From: Ziziphus jujuba
Lineage: Eukaryota > Streptophyta > Magnoliopsida > Rosales > Rhamnaceae
Assembly (NCBI RefSeq): GCF_031755915.1
Contig: NC_083389.1
Coordinates: forward strand, 14,873,001 to 14,937,000
Length of the DNA stretch: 64,000 nt
Direction of reading: 5' to 3'
In this document: in pieces, positions 25,606 through 38,095 of the stretch
Position numbering within the stretch: the stretch's first letter is position 1
Layout of the letters: every line of letters begins with the position of its first letter
Program-made: the position numbers and the translations under genes
The notes under the pieces: generated by a model
Seen by the model: only the letters and a program-made list of their open reading frames with translations
Databases searched by the model: none
Told to the model about the DNA's origin: nothing

Positions 25606-26959
25606 AACGTTAGAAATGGAAAAAAGGAAAAAGAAAACACTGCTAACGTAAAGATGACTTCACCCAAAAACCTTTTTTATTTATTTATTTATTTAGTTTC
25701 TGTGAATCAATTATCAGGGAATGGATGTCATGCTTTGTAAGTTGTAACAATGGTTTTTTGGGATTTTGGATACATATCCATTTCATAACTGCCATTACAA
25801 CCATTTAGGCTTTTCTTTTTTCTTATTTATTTATTTATTTATTTTTCATTTTATCTTCTACTTTACTTTCTTCCTTTTTTGGATTTATTGGTTCAGTTAT
25901 GAAATTTTTATTTATTTTTCATAGTATTATTTTTTTCTTTTATTTTTGGAGATAATTTTTTGGTTCTTGTTTGCAATTTGTCAAAATATGAAGGGTTTTG
26001 TTGGAACAGTAAGGTATGTACAACTCTATTTGTTTTTTTTTCCCTTTTCTCTTTGGTAATAATTTTTTTTTAATAGTAATTAGTAAAGTGTAAATTTTAA
26101 AAATTTATAATTTTTAATATTTTAAAATTTGAAATTTGAGACTGTAATATGGGTGATCTGCAAAATTTTTCTTTTTTTTTTTAACGAAATAAAAAGTTGT
26201 AAAATTTTAAAAATAATTGCACTTTAGTAATATATTCTAACTTGAAAATATTAATACAGTATAATATCAGTCAAATGAGATAACTGTCATTTGGTCTCTT
26301 CTATTTTTCTTAGAGGACATTCCTGCTAAATTAAACTCTGTAATAAAAAATTAAATAAGATTCAAATTATAAATAATTGAAAAATTAAGTGTTTGCTAAA
26401 TCGAAAAATTAAAAATTAAAATTGTAAATCTTTAAAAGTTGAGGATAACAAATTAGTGAAATTAGTCCATTAGAATGTTAGTTAATTATGGATGTTTAAT
26501 TTGTTAAAGAAAAAATATATAAAATGTTAACATATTTTGTAGTGGGTACTTACACTTATTTATTCATTTTTGGAAGAATCCTCTCCATCATTGCGAACCT
26601 GTCGACGAATAATGTATTGATCTGAAAAGAGCAGAGAAAGTTTGCAAGCTCAAGGGGATTCCTTTTGTCTCTTCTATCTGTCCATCCATCCAATTAAACA
26701 TTACCAAGTTATAACTTAATTTAGTAAGTACATTGGATGTATTACATTTTTGGATTGGAAGTATGCAGCATGCATGCGCATTAATAATGATGACGATGAT
26801 GATGCCATTAAACTATCCTATTGAGACTGTTAACATAGTATACTTACTTCTACTACGGGGACGTTTACATAATAAAAAAATTTTAAAAAAAATTATTGTA
26901 TAATTCATCTGTATATGAATCCGTACCAAAATTACATTTAAAAAAAACAAAACGTAGCT

Positions 26960-27003
<44 letters not shown>

Positions 27004-28225
27004 GTTCTCTCATCTCCATTTAAAAAATTAATTCCCCATAAATATAATAAAATATCATATAACTCCAATTCCAAGAACAATTACATTATAGTTTCTTTTG
27101 GTGATTTATGCTCATAACATTGTTCCCCAAACTGTTATACAAACGGCTTGGTGTCTGTGATATTGGAGGTCTCTTACCCTCGAGTGAGGGAGACTTGAGA
27201 GAATGACAGCTACTTGTGTTTTTGTAACTTAGAGTTTCATTTATATTCTATGAAGGTTTAACAATGAAAAATTCTCACCCATGAAATATGGCACTAAATT
27301 GAAATTCAAATGAAATATATGCAATTACTAGAAAATTAATCATATATTTATGTAAAGTTTTTAAATTATGAAGGATATATTTTTCGTGTAAAATGTTGAT
27401 TTCGACCAAAAAAAAAAATTTTTTACAAAAATGTTTTGTTTTTCTTTTTTGTTTTATATTCGAGGTGAGATATTCAAATTCCAATCAATGATTAAGGAAA
27501 CAGTAGCTTTGTTGTTGCCCAAATAACATGGTCCTTTTGCATTCAGATTGACAAATACTAAAATATTAAAATGCTATAAAGTAATGACCAAAATTTACTA
27601 GTTTTATTGTATGATAGAATTCAAACTTTTATGCTTATACATGGTGTATTCGAACTAGCTAACTATGATATTAAATATAAGATGATAGCTGTTGATCCTC
27701 ACAGGATTATTACATCTAAGGTTTGACATGTATATATATATATATATCATTCACTTGTCTTAAATTGGGTTGTTAAGGTCATCGGATAATCTAGCTGTAT
27801 AAAAAGTATATTGTATATATGAAATTTCAATACTTTATATTATAGTTTTTCCAGGGGTCCCTTTTATCAAAAAAAGGAAAAAAAAAAAAAGTGGTTTTGG
27901 GGTCCTTCATTAGTGTTGACAATCATAGGTTGATAGCTTTATGGATTGTTAAAAGTATGAGCAGTAATAATAACGTTAATTTTGTATTCGAAAGAGCATT
28001 ATTCTTTGTTAGTATAAGCTATTGTGCGAACCATTAAAAAATTTAAGGGTAGATGAATTTTTGTAATTAAAGGATTATTTGCAATTGATATATTGTTCAT
28101 TTCAATAGATAACTCAAGCATAAAATAATTTGGGCTTTATATGTACATTTTAATTAGTACCATTTAATTTGCTAGAGAAAAAAATCTTTACTGAGATAAT
28201 TCAATAGTAAAATAGAATGAGGTTA

Positions 28226-28386
28226 CGATGCAGACTGTTTACATGCGGACCATATTAAAATCGATGTTTTTTAAAAAAAAAATGTTGATTTTGCTGTTAC
28301 ATATACAAAGCAAAACCGATATTTTTTTTTAAAAGCATCGATTTTGATATGGATCTATATACGAATAAAGCATACTGTAAAATTAC
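28226..28386. mobile_element. MITE-like hairpin, best-preserved copy
   Basis: The left arm GACCATATTAAAATCGATG plus T/A tract and TTGATTTTGC pairs with the complement of the right arm (GATCCATATCAAAATCGATG, T/A tract, ATCGGTTTTGC). The pairing runs across almost the whole element, with only short unpaired centre and no coding sequence. Confidence 0.75.
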
Positions 28387-31300
28387 TTTATATATATATA
28401 TATATATATTGTAAAATAAAAAATTGAGACCTTTTTATGGCATGGAAAATGAACGCATGCTATTAGATGCATTTTAATACCCTCAAATTTTTAATTGATA
28501 CATTTGATTTTAAGCTATTTTTCTATCATCACTTTTATTTGATATGGAAATTACTAACTCATAAGTATTGTATGAAAGAAGGGCAAAAAAAAAAAAAATG
28601 TTTGAAAATATAAAGTATATGTATTATTATCACTTGAGGCACATTTTTAGGATTCTTTCAACTAGGTTATTATCAATTGTCTTTAATTTAAAAACCGAAG
28701 ACCTTGATTGGAAGAAAATTGTAAGCCTTAAGGCCCAAAAGTGTCATTTTGTTTGTGACAACATGAGATTTTTTTATGAAAGTTATTTTTTTCAATGTTT
28801 GGTTAATTTTTAAAAGGTGGAAGATTTTTTAAAAAATTTAATTTTTAAAATTTTAAAAAATAAAGTGGAAAATAATTCTTATAAAAAATATATCATTCTT
28901 AATTTCCCTTAAATTTTCCTTTACTCACCACATACTAACAAAAGAAATTCCTACATAATTAATTTTCAAAAAACTAATTTTTTAAAATCTTTTTTTTTTT
29001 CAAAACTTCGATAGTTGTCAAATAGTTAACTTCGATAGTTGTCAAATATAACTAAATAAAATTGATCCAAACAAAAAGTCTAAAAAAAAAAAAAAACTGA
29101 CAGATAAAATTAGGAGTACTCCATTTACAATAGTTAATTTTTTCTATTGGACAACTCCATTTACAGTAGTTTGCATCCGAAAATAACAATAAAGAACTAT
29201 ATATAAAGAAAAAAGAAATTATATATTTAGATTATCGCAACTCCTATGGTTATTTTCAAACTAAATACTCGCAAACTGTGTTTAATTGTATAATGTAATT
29301 TACTCCCCGTGTGGATCCCTACTCGGTTTTCATTTTCAAACCGCAAAACTTTGTTTACATAATTCAAGTAATGTGAAGCATGCCTTTATTATTTTATTTT
29401 AATGATAAGGAAAATTGCTGACAATGAGAATCACCTTTTTGTCTCTTTTTCTAAGGGGATTTGCTTTTTCATCCTTTTTACTTTCCTATGTACCTTATAA
29501 TTTTTTATTAATTAATATAATAATTTTCTTAATTAAATATTATGGTTGTAGCTTTTGATGCATGATTAGGCTGGACAAAAGTTATTACAAACATAAACAT
29601 GCACATATAAGGACAATTAACATGACATGCTGGAATTGTTGAATTCAGTGCAAGTTGAGTTTTAAAAAAATGCCTCAATTTGTCATCACAGACAATATTT
29701 ATTATATAAATTAATATAACATTTTTTTTCCCCTATTTTCTGTCTTTGCTTAATCATTACCCACGTCTTATTTATCCTTAAAACATTAATATGAAATCTC
29801 AATTTCTTTTTTTCCATATTCTTTCTGTTATCAAATATCATTGCAGAAAGCTGCTTAATATGGTATTTTTTTTTTCCCTTAAAGATTCTTTTGTGAATTG
29901 TGATCTCTTTATACTAGCAAGCATAAAAGTGAGGTATATATGATGAAGCTGGAATTTCATTCTAAAATTATATATATGCTATTTTTCAAAATAAAATATA
30001 ATTCATTAAATTATTTTTCTCATGTACATACAAGTTAGTTCCCCCAATATCAAAGAACGAAAAAAATAAAAAACAATAGACAAAAAACAAAGAAAAAAGA
30101 TGCTAGTTGGATGTGTATTATGAACTTTATGCATATTATATGTATTATTAATTTATCATGTCAATCTGTATGTAATTAAAATAATGATTAGAGATTGATT
30201 ATATACAACAAGTAAACGAACTTTCTTCTTTATGTGCAAAAAAGTTAGAGAAAACTACATATATAGTGTTAAAAAAAAAAAAAAAAACTGGCATCTTCAA
30301 ATTTAACATTTTATAATGCTTTTCAACAATAATTTATTATACTGAGACTGTGGAAAAGGAAAAATTTCCATCCCACCACAAGTAGAGCATGTAATGGAAA
30401 GGGATTGAAGAATAAATTAAAAAGCAACAATTCTTGATGATATAAACTATAATCGTGTCCTATAAACTTTTATCTTTTTTTTTTTTTTTTTTGGTGGCCC
30501 CATTGAAAATGTTTACGCTGCTTTTTCTTATATGTGGTGGGAATTTAACGTTTGCACTTAAAGGCAAAAATGCTTGTTGAGTAATTTGGCTATATATATT
30601 ATCATGAACCTAACCTTTTTTTTTTACTTTTTAAATAGTTTTAAATGACCAAAGTATTTGTTTATTACACCGAGGCATTTATGCTATATTCTCTTTCGCT
30701 ACATATACATTCTAAGGGATTCTTGCAGGTTTGATGGTGGACAATAAAACAAAGATAATGCTTCAATATTTGAGATTTTTAGAAAAATATATTACGAAAA
30801 ATAAATGCTGGTGCTTCAGTATTGATTAGTCATGTTCATACATAAATTTTAATGAATTTAAATTTCTTAATTAATATATTTTGATAGATAAAATTCTTTA
30901 TTTTTTGAAAAATTAGTAGCACTCCAATTTAGAATACAGATTGAATTTATTATTTAAATTTTATTCCAATTGAATTTTATCTAATTTAAAGTAGTCTGAT
31001 TTAATTAGATCAAATTTAATACAATCAGTTCCAATATAGATCAATAACATTAGTGGGAATATAAACTTGCACCACACTTATTTGGATATAGCTTGATCAG
31101 TGAAAAAGCATATATATATATATATATTTAGGATTGAGCATGGGTTCGATTGATTCGGTTTTAGATTAAAATCTAATCCAACCAAAACTGTTTAATTGAT
31201 CTAATATAACAACTCAATTCAAATTATTGTTAACTCTAAAACCAAATATATTTAAACCGAATATAATCGGTTTGGTTTGAATTAGTTAGTTAGTTTGGGC

Positions 31301-31683
31301 TTAGGATTTAAATTTGTTTTTATTTGTAATTAATTTCCATAACATATTGTCAAAATTTTTAGCCCATATTCAAATTGAGATTTTTAAATTTTAGTTTATA
31401 TATTTTTATTGAAACACTTATAGTAAAAACTCTATAAATGGATATTTTCGTAACTATAAAAATTATTCATTTAAAAAGGTTATTTATTTATCAATAAATA
31501 AATAATTTGTTAATTTATCAATGAATATTTTTAAATTTAAAAAGAATTTATACTATTTTTGAGAAATAATTTTACTAACTATATAATATATATTAATAAA
31601 CAAACAGATTGATTAAGCTTAATCAAATCAACAATCACGAGATTGATCCCATTCAATTTACAAGTAAAGAAACAAGAATATGA

Positions 31684-31970
31684 AGAGTATAAGTTGATCA
31701 ATTCTTGTTTCAAATCTTATTTGTTTTTTTTTATTTATTTTACGTCTTGATAAAAGCAAAAAACTTTAAATGTATATTTTGGACCCAAAAAAAAAAGCTA
31801 AATTGGAAAAAAAATTAAAAAAAAAGAATCAAAGGAGTACAAGTTGATCAATTCTTGTTTCAAATATTATTTCTCTTTTCTTTTACATCTTAATAAAAGT
31901 GGAAAACTTTAGATCTATATTTTGGGGGAAAAAAAAAGAACCTAAATTGGAAAAAAAGAAAAAAGAAAAA
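31684..31970. repeat. ~150-bp tandem duplication
   Basis: AAGTTGATCAATTCTTGTTT occurs at 31691 and again at 31841. The following ~130 bp match with a few substitutions and differing A-tract lengths. Confidence 0.85.
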
Positions 31971-33522
31971 AAGCTATTGAGTAAAATTTTTGTACGGTAA
32001 ATTTTTATGTATATTATTAATTTTTTTTACAAGTTTAATCTAATATTACTTTATGTATTCAATGAATTTTAAAAGATTTTTAAAAAAAATATTATCTTAT
32101 ATATTTAGCGAGTTTATTTATTTAATATCGAATTGAAATCGAATTTTTTTTTATTTAATAAGATTATTCATTTATTGGACATTTATTTATCAAAATTATA
32201 TGTACATATTAATAAAATGTAATATCTATTCACATAATAAAAAAGAAAACTCTTCAAACATATTCTAAAATCTAAATTTCATTCATCATCCGAATAATAA
32301 TAATAATAATAATAATAGTAATAATAAATTAATAAAAGTATATGCACATATATTAACTATTTTAATTATATTATATTATATTGAGTTTGGGTTAAGTTGG
32401 ATTAGTTTTTCCACCTTCAATCCGTCAACCATACCAAATCAACGGTTTTTTAATAATTATAATCCAATCAAATCTAATATATATAAAAAAAATAAATCCA
32501 AATTGTCGAAATGATTTGGATTGGTTAATTTGCGCTGGTTAGTTTAGTTTTTTCCCACCCCTATATAACTCAAGTTGGAATAATGGCTGAATTAGGTGGC
32601 TCTGTGGTCTTATTAGGAAAGATTCAAATGCCGTATAAATTATTCTATGTATAAAACATCCTAATTATATTTCAACAAGAAAATAAAAAATAAGATAGCT
32701 TTTGTAGTTAGCATCCACCACTACATTGACAATCACATGATTGACAGTATTTTTGTATTTAGTTTGGCTAATAAACCCTAATTAATTTCCTACTACAAAA
32801 ATTTTCTGGTTAGTTATATTTTTACGCCTTTTTTTTTTTTTTTTCTTTTTCCAAAGTTTTAAAATCAGTTTAGAACTAAATTTTAATTTTGTTTTCATGG
32901 TAACAAATTTTTCAGGACAATTGATAATCAACCCTTAACTCTTACTTAAATTAATATCTCAGTTTTTTAACTTCTAATTATCACTAACAAATAATATTTT
33001 TATTATAAGATTACTTACACCATTTTTTTATTTCTTTGATGGAACTAACTACCAATTTAATAAAAAAAGAAAAAGAAAAAAAAGAAGAAGGATATTAAAT
33101 ATATGGTTCTGATTTTTCCATAATAGATTCAGTGTCCTAAATCTTTAATAGACGTATCTCACACCAGCATATCCATGAAGAAAAAGGATGTAGAGTACGC
33201 TGTCGTTTCTTTTAATTTCATACCCATTTCCATGTTAAACAAAAAATAGTGATGATTTTCTTCTGTCTTTTTAGTTTTAAAAACGAAGTGTTAAATTTGA
33301 TCCGGATTGAACAACGGAATGGGAGCTTTGGATGTCCTTTTCTAATAAAAACATAAAAAGTTAAAAACTCATTGTCCTTGTCTCCTTAGACCCTTTTCTC
33401 TATTTCTGCTTCCCTTAATGATCATCTTTTGCAACATAATTTCTCAATTTCTAAAGCATGTTTTTTCGATTTTCTTTACCATTTCAATAATTATCATAAC
33501 CAAATTAAATCATTATGCTCTC

Positions 33523-33553
<31 letters not shown>

Positions 33554-33878
33554 GCCCTTTGAGATTAAGGAAAAGTGATTGCGTTCATCACTTTCAAAAC
33601 AAGCCAAAGCAACCTCATTTATCTTACTTTCTACACAACTTGTCATTAAATCAAATGAGCTTAATTAGCTGCTATTCTAACAAGACAAATAATCAAATTT
33701 TCAGCCCCCAAGACACTTTATCATATGGATTTATAATTTGTACCTTCCCAATATTCCTTTAAAATATTTATGGAAATTATTTCTATCCTCTCTCTTTTTA
33801 ATTTTTTTGTTTTTCATTAACTACACTTCAAATGTGGTAAAATGTCTCTTGTGCAAAAAAAATTTCTGGCATTATTTG

Positions 33879-34760
33879 TAACATCCTGTCCATTAGCATT
33901 CCTTCATTCTTTTGCTTTATCAATACTGTTTTCAATTTTGCCATCATACTCTAGACGATATGAAATTTTTATTTAAATTTTTCAAAGAGTCATCCATTCT
34001 AGAATTACTCCCACAACAACATGCTTAATCACAAAGTTTTTTAGAACCCTAAAACTTAACACTCTTAAAATATCTTGGTTGTTAAAAGAGTAACTATATT
34101 TACATTTGAAATATTATGGTTTAACACTCAAGCAATGTGAAATTCCTCATTGATCTTGCTCCTTTTTGCCCTACATCCTTCAGGATTCACAGGTTTTACA
34201 ATCTACTTTTTTCAAAGCCCATCATCCTCACTGGCATATCCTGCATCCTTCAGGATTCACAGATTTTACGATCTATTTCTTTTAGGAACCAGTGTCCTTG
34301 CTAGCATATTTTCGATTGGGTATAAACTTTGATACCATCTATAATGCCACACCAATTGGCATCCCATCCTTTACTCTCTTGCTCTACCGATATTGCTCCC
34401 AATTTCATCACCACACTCCAAATGGTATAGGGTTTTTATTTATAAATTTCCTAGGAGGTTATCCATTTTAAAATTATTTCTACTAGAGCTCGCTTAACCC
34501 TAAAGTTATTTTGAATTCTGAAGCTTAACACTTAGAAAAGGCCTTCGTTGTTAGAGAATGATTATTTTTATATTTAAACCATTATCGTTTCATATATAGA
34601 CAATGGGGGATTGCTCATTGATTTTACTCCTTCTTGCTTTGCATTTTTCAAGGTTTACAGATTTTATAATGCACCTTCCAATTACTCACTTATGTTGCCC
34701 ATTCTTGCCTTGTATCCTTTAGGACCCATAAATTTTACAATACCCATCATAAATTTGCAT
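33879..34760 (-). mobile_element. Decayed LTR/TRIM-type element or repeat pair
   Basis: A segment starting at TGTAACATCC (33879) is repeated in degenerate form from about 34339: CTTAACACT plus GTTGTTA, then CTCATTGAT and TTGCTCC, then a TTCA-rich GGTTTACAGATTTTA block. Between them lies TTTGATACCATC (34329-34340), which on the minus strand is GATGGTATCAAA, resembling a tRNA-Met primer site. The arrangement, including 'CATCCTCACTGGCAT' before it, mirrors the fresher TRIM-like element at 35932-36320. No coding capacity. Confidence 0.5.
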
Positions 34761-35033
34761 ATTATTGTAATTATGATTTATGAAATTGAAGCTTAAGTTG
34801 GTGACACAGTCAATTTGAACAATAATATCAAGACATTTATTTTCTAACTATATATTACAATAGGAATTGTCATGTAGTTAGTAAAATAAATTGGGAAATT
34901 CTCCGAAACAATTTTGATTTATTCCAGTAAATATGCTAGAAAATCCAAAACAGTGTATGTTTTTGTGTTGTTGTTGTAGTTGTTTTTTTTTTTTTACTAA
35001 TTATTTTACTCCAGCAATATTTTGACTTTTGAG

Positions 35034-35070
<37 letters not shown>

Positions 35071-35314
35071 CTAGTCTTAAATCATGTCCTTGATATCAAG
35101 ATTAATGCAAGACCTCATTTTTCAACAACTGCATATCAATAGCTGATTTTTGAAATTGTATTTATTAATTATCAAATTCTAACAGGATTTATTTTTCCTA
35201 AATAAAATTTTTATATGTTGATAAATCTATATTTTATCATTTGTAAATTTTAAATCTTGATGTAATATAAAAACTAATAAAAAAAGATCTGATATTAAAA
35301 TTACCAACTTATCG

Positions 35315-35316
<2 letters not shown>

Positions 35317-35354
<38 letters not shown>
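35317..35354. repeat. (TA)n microsatellite
   Basis: A long uninterrupted TA run just outside the left end of the Mutator-like element. Similar runs occur throughout the window (for example 12396-12421, 35037-35064, 46904-46936, 50155-50178, 56317-56350 and 57956-57980). Confidence 0.9.
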
Positions 35355-35358
<4 letters not shown>

Positions 35359-35535
35359 TATATTATAAATAACATGTATTAGGCTTCACAATCAAAGACG
35401 AGAACAAGACTAACAACAGGTCAAGCATGGGCTGATGCTTTCAATTTTAACCCTTACGGTCCACCCGAAGGCCCCAAATCCACAACTAGATCACATCCAT
35501 TTCTCATTGATTAATACTCAAAATCATTATTTCAA

Positions 35536-35650
35536 GGGGAATTTTGCCCAATGCCCTCTTTAGAAGGGTCATAATGATATATACCCTTGCATTTGTGAAC
35601 TTTTTTGTTTTACCCTTTAATATCCATTACACCCTTAAAAAAATTTTAAA
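35536..35650 (+). repeat. Left terminal inverted repeat of the Mutator-like element
   Basis: Matches the complement of about 45425-45535 with gaps: GGGAATTTTGCCC, then ATGCCCT against ATACCCCT, TATATACCC, TTTTTTGTTTTACCC and AATATCC. Identity fades inward, so the inner edge is approximate. Confidence 0.88.
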
Positions 35651-35728
35651 AGACTTGGATGTCCTTTATTTTAGATCTAATACAAGGTTACCTTCTCACT
35701 TGTGGTCATTTCTTTTTTGCTGCTTTAG

Positions 35729-36473
35729 AAATACTTGAATAGTGGATCGGAAGAATCTGAGTCTTTAGCAAATGGGGGTATTGTTGCCATTCTACTAGAA
35801 TTTGTGGGTGTTTTTAAGTTTTTGACGTTGCTCACCAAGGTTTCTTATGAAAAATCTGCATTGAGGAGGTCAGAGAAGCAATTGAATGTTCTCGTTGGGG
35901 CTTTGGGAGCCATAGCTGGGAATATGGTTTGTGTAACAGCCCAGCCCATACCACCTGCATGCAGATATTGTCCGCTTTGGGCCCAGTCCGCACGGTTTTG
36001 TCAAAATGCATCTGCAAGGGAAATGTATCCACACGCTTATAAGCCATGTTTTGTTCCCCTTTCCAACCAATGTGGGATCTCATAATCCTCCCCCTTTGGG
36101 GCCCAACATCCTCGTTGGCACACCGATCCGGGTACTGGCTCTGATACCATCTGTAAACGCCCAGTCCACCCGCATGAGATATTGTCCACTTTGGGCCCAG
36201 CCTGTACGGTTTTAAGCGTGTGGATATCTTTCTCTTGCAGATGCGTTTTGACAAAACCGTGCGGGCTGGGTCTAAAGCGGACAATATCTGCATGCAGGTG
36301 GTCTGGGCTGGGCTGTTACATTTTGCTTCCTAATTAGTCCTTTGGTTCTGGATTTCAATTTTGGTCCACTTGATGGTTTTGGTAGATCTTCAATTGCTAT
36401 TTTAATGGGTTGCTTAGCTTTTCTTTTTATGCTTGGAATGAAGAGTTTATCTTTTTACAGGTAAGAAACAAAA
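35729..36473 (+). pseudogene. Captured exon of an unidentified multi-pass membrane protein, split by a TRIM-like insertion
   Basis: After a plausible 3' splice site (TTTTTTGCTGCTTTAG at 35713-35728) a frame runs open to 35931: KYLNSGSEESESLANGG then hydrophobic IVAILLEFVGVFKFL. The TRIM-like element occupies 35932-36320. Reading past it and one copy of the 5-bp duplicate keeps the same frame (FLISPLVLDFNFGPLDGFGR, then AILMGCLAFLFMLGMKSL) to a donor GTAAGA at 36473. So this was one exon of about 350 bp when the retroelement landed. At least two hydrophobic stretches suggest membrane segments. I do not recognise the family, and no neighbouring exon of it was found. Confidence 0.6.
35932..36320 (-). 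mobile_element. TRIM-like retroelement, rearranged, with inverted end
   Basis: The minus strand carries LTR-like sequence starting TGAGATCCCACATTGG (~36082) and ending CTGGGCTGTTACA (35932), a purine tract CAAAGGGGGAGG just before it, and a primer-site-like GATGGTATCAGAGCC (36138-36152). The start of a second LTR follows (CAGTCCACCCGCATGAGATATTGTCC on plus, from 36152). This miniature LTR-PBS-PPT-LTR layout is that of terminal-repeat retrotransposons in miniature. The expected right LTR is replaced: 36232-36320 is an inverted copy of 35932-36020 with only about six mismatches. Flanks GTTTG (35927-35931) and TTTTG (36321-36325) look like a 5-bp target duplication with one change. Confidence 0.75.
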
Positions 36474-36482
36474 ATAAAGATT

Positions 36483-36614
36483 GCATAAAAAACTCGGAAG
36501 CTGTAAAAGTATTGCAGTTCGAATCTGATTATTGTAAAGTTGCCTCATCTTTTTAGAGAAAGCAAAAAAAAACTCAGAAGATGTACAAATATTGTAGTTC
36601 GAATCTGATTACTA
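36483..36614. repeat. ~80-bp direct duplication
   Basis: Two similar blocks, each ending in GTTCGAATCTGATTA (36518 and 36598 regions), with aligned AAAACTC-GAAG-TGTA sequence before it. Located just right of the captured membrane-protein exon. Confidence 0.6.
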
Positions 36615-36680
36615 CGTAAATCACAAGGACACCATTCAATCTATACATATGTGAAACAACACAATTTGAACAGAATCATC

Positions 36681-38095
36681 TTATGTGGGTAGACTAGATT
36701 CATTAACATCAAAACTGGATGCTTGTGCAAGATTTGACAACTCTTGTTCACCACTCAAAACCTGCAAGAAACACCCATCTTTGATGAGAAATGGATGAAT
36801 TTCAAAGGGTGAGAAAATAAAATGTCGGGAGGGGAGAAACTCCAATGGCAATTTCATCTTCTCCAAAATGAGTAATCAGTAAAATCAAATGAATGAATTT
36901 TAACGCTTTCTCACTTGCCCATTTATCACCCATGTTGGGAAACCTTCAATTCTAGCATCTGCGCATGCCTTTAAAATTTTGGTTCCTTTCTTATAACCAT
37001 CAGGGAAGCATTCAACATAATTCAACAGTAACATCTGCATTCAGTGTCACCATGCAAATAACATAATGTAGCAAGTAATTCATTTTTTGAAAACAAAACA
37101 CACAAGAGATGATCAATGTGAATACAGTTACCAATTTTTCAATTGTATTAACCTCATGGTTCGAATCAGCTTCTAAAACAAAAGTTACAGAGTGCAGAGT
37201 TATCTGCTTTTGTTCTAGGTAGTGTGAACACCAGAAGCCCCATACATTTTAGCACCAATTGATTGCAGATGCTTTGCAAGAGAAAGAGCAAAAGGACTTG
37301 ATGGTGACGTTATCTCAGTTGTAAAATATGGCAGTTCAATTTCAGCCAAGCTGACCAAGAAATAAAACAAGGGAAATAAATCACTGAAAATGTCTTATAC
37401 ATTATAACCATATTTAAAATTATAATTTTAAACATTAATGACAGCATAACAATCACCAATTTTCTATAATCTGTCAGCATTCTTGTACAGTTTACATTTC
37501 TATTATCTATGCTATTTTATTTTAGTTGAAATTTATAAAATTCTTGAAAATAAAAAATTGGGTTATTGACATCTTAGGATTATGGAAAACAGGAAAACCA
37601 ACGTTATGAGTGGACAGAGTTGAATAGCCTGCCATAATGCTAGCTTCAAGTCACACCTTGATGAATAAAGTAACTAAACCCCTATATTGCATATTCAAAT
37701 AGAAAAAAAATCACTGCGCAGAGAGAGAGAGTAATTACCTTAAGGGCACAAGTTGTGAAGAGTTATATGATGAATTGAGAGCAAGAACCACCAAACTAGC
37801 TATAAATAGCTATAAACCCACCACTTTCTGTATCTGTTGCAACCCAAAATCCTAGAATACAAACATCAAAGGAGTACATAGTTATTTTTACTACGACATA
37901 AACGCTTTGTTTTGTAAGTTTTTGGGAAATACAAAGATAAGAAAACATGGATACACTGAACAAATAGTTTACCTTTTGAGTGATGAAAAATAAGCTGAAT
38001 GATAGGAGAGCAGATAATAAACAGTAAGAGCATGACGCTTCCGTAAATTTAGTGCTTAAAATGTATAGGAAATACGCACTTGAAGTAGCCATGGA
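36681..38095 (-). pseudogene. LTO1: LTO1-like (thylakoid VKOR-thioredoxin) pseudogene fragment
   Basis: LTO1 is the plastid lumen thiol oxidoreductase that forms disulfides; it has a VKOR membrane domain fused to a thioredoxin-like domain. Five exon pieces in order remain on the minus strand. Exon a (~38095-37973) reads SSAYFLYILSTKFTEASCSYC, keeping the VKOR CxxC. Exon b (37851-37739) is DFGLQQIQKVVGL then a TAG at 37810-37812. Exon c (37350-37204) is LAEIELPYFTTEIT to AKMYGA. Exon d (37034-36915) is NYVECFPDGYKKGTKILKAC to EGFPTWVINGQ. Exon e (36761-36681) is VLSGEQELSNLAQ. Lesions: the nonsense codon in exon b, a one-base loss near 37235 before the thioredoxin WCxxC, TGC to TAC turning the second Cys into Tyr (37219-37221), a lost GT donor after exon c, and several codons missing at the start of exon d. 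The N-terminal exons are absent. Confidence 0.88.

Larger units (their letters stand above)
25741..33878. other. Gene-poor AT-rich spacer
   Basis: Eight kilobases with no supported gene on either strand. It holds (TG)n next to (TA)n at 26962-27002, a MITE-like hairpin (28226-28386), a 22-bp doublet (ACTTCGATAGTTGTCAAATA, near 29004-29050), a ~150-bp tandem duplication (31684-31970), an (AAT)n-like run at 32296-32328 and a (CT)n run near 33531-33554. Some of the (CT)n flank (33418-33762) is open in one frame but resembles no family. Confidence 0.6.
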
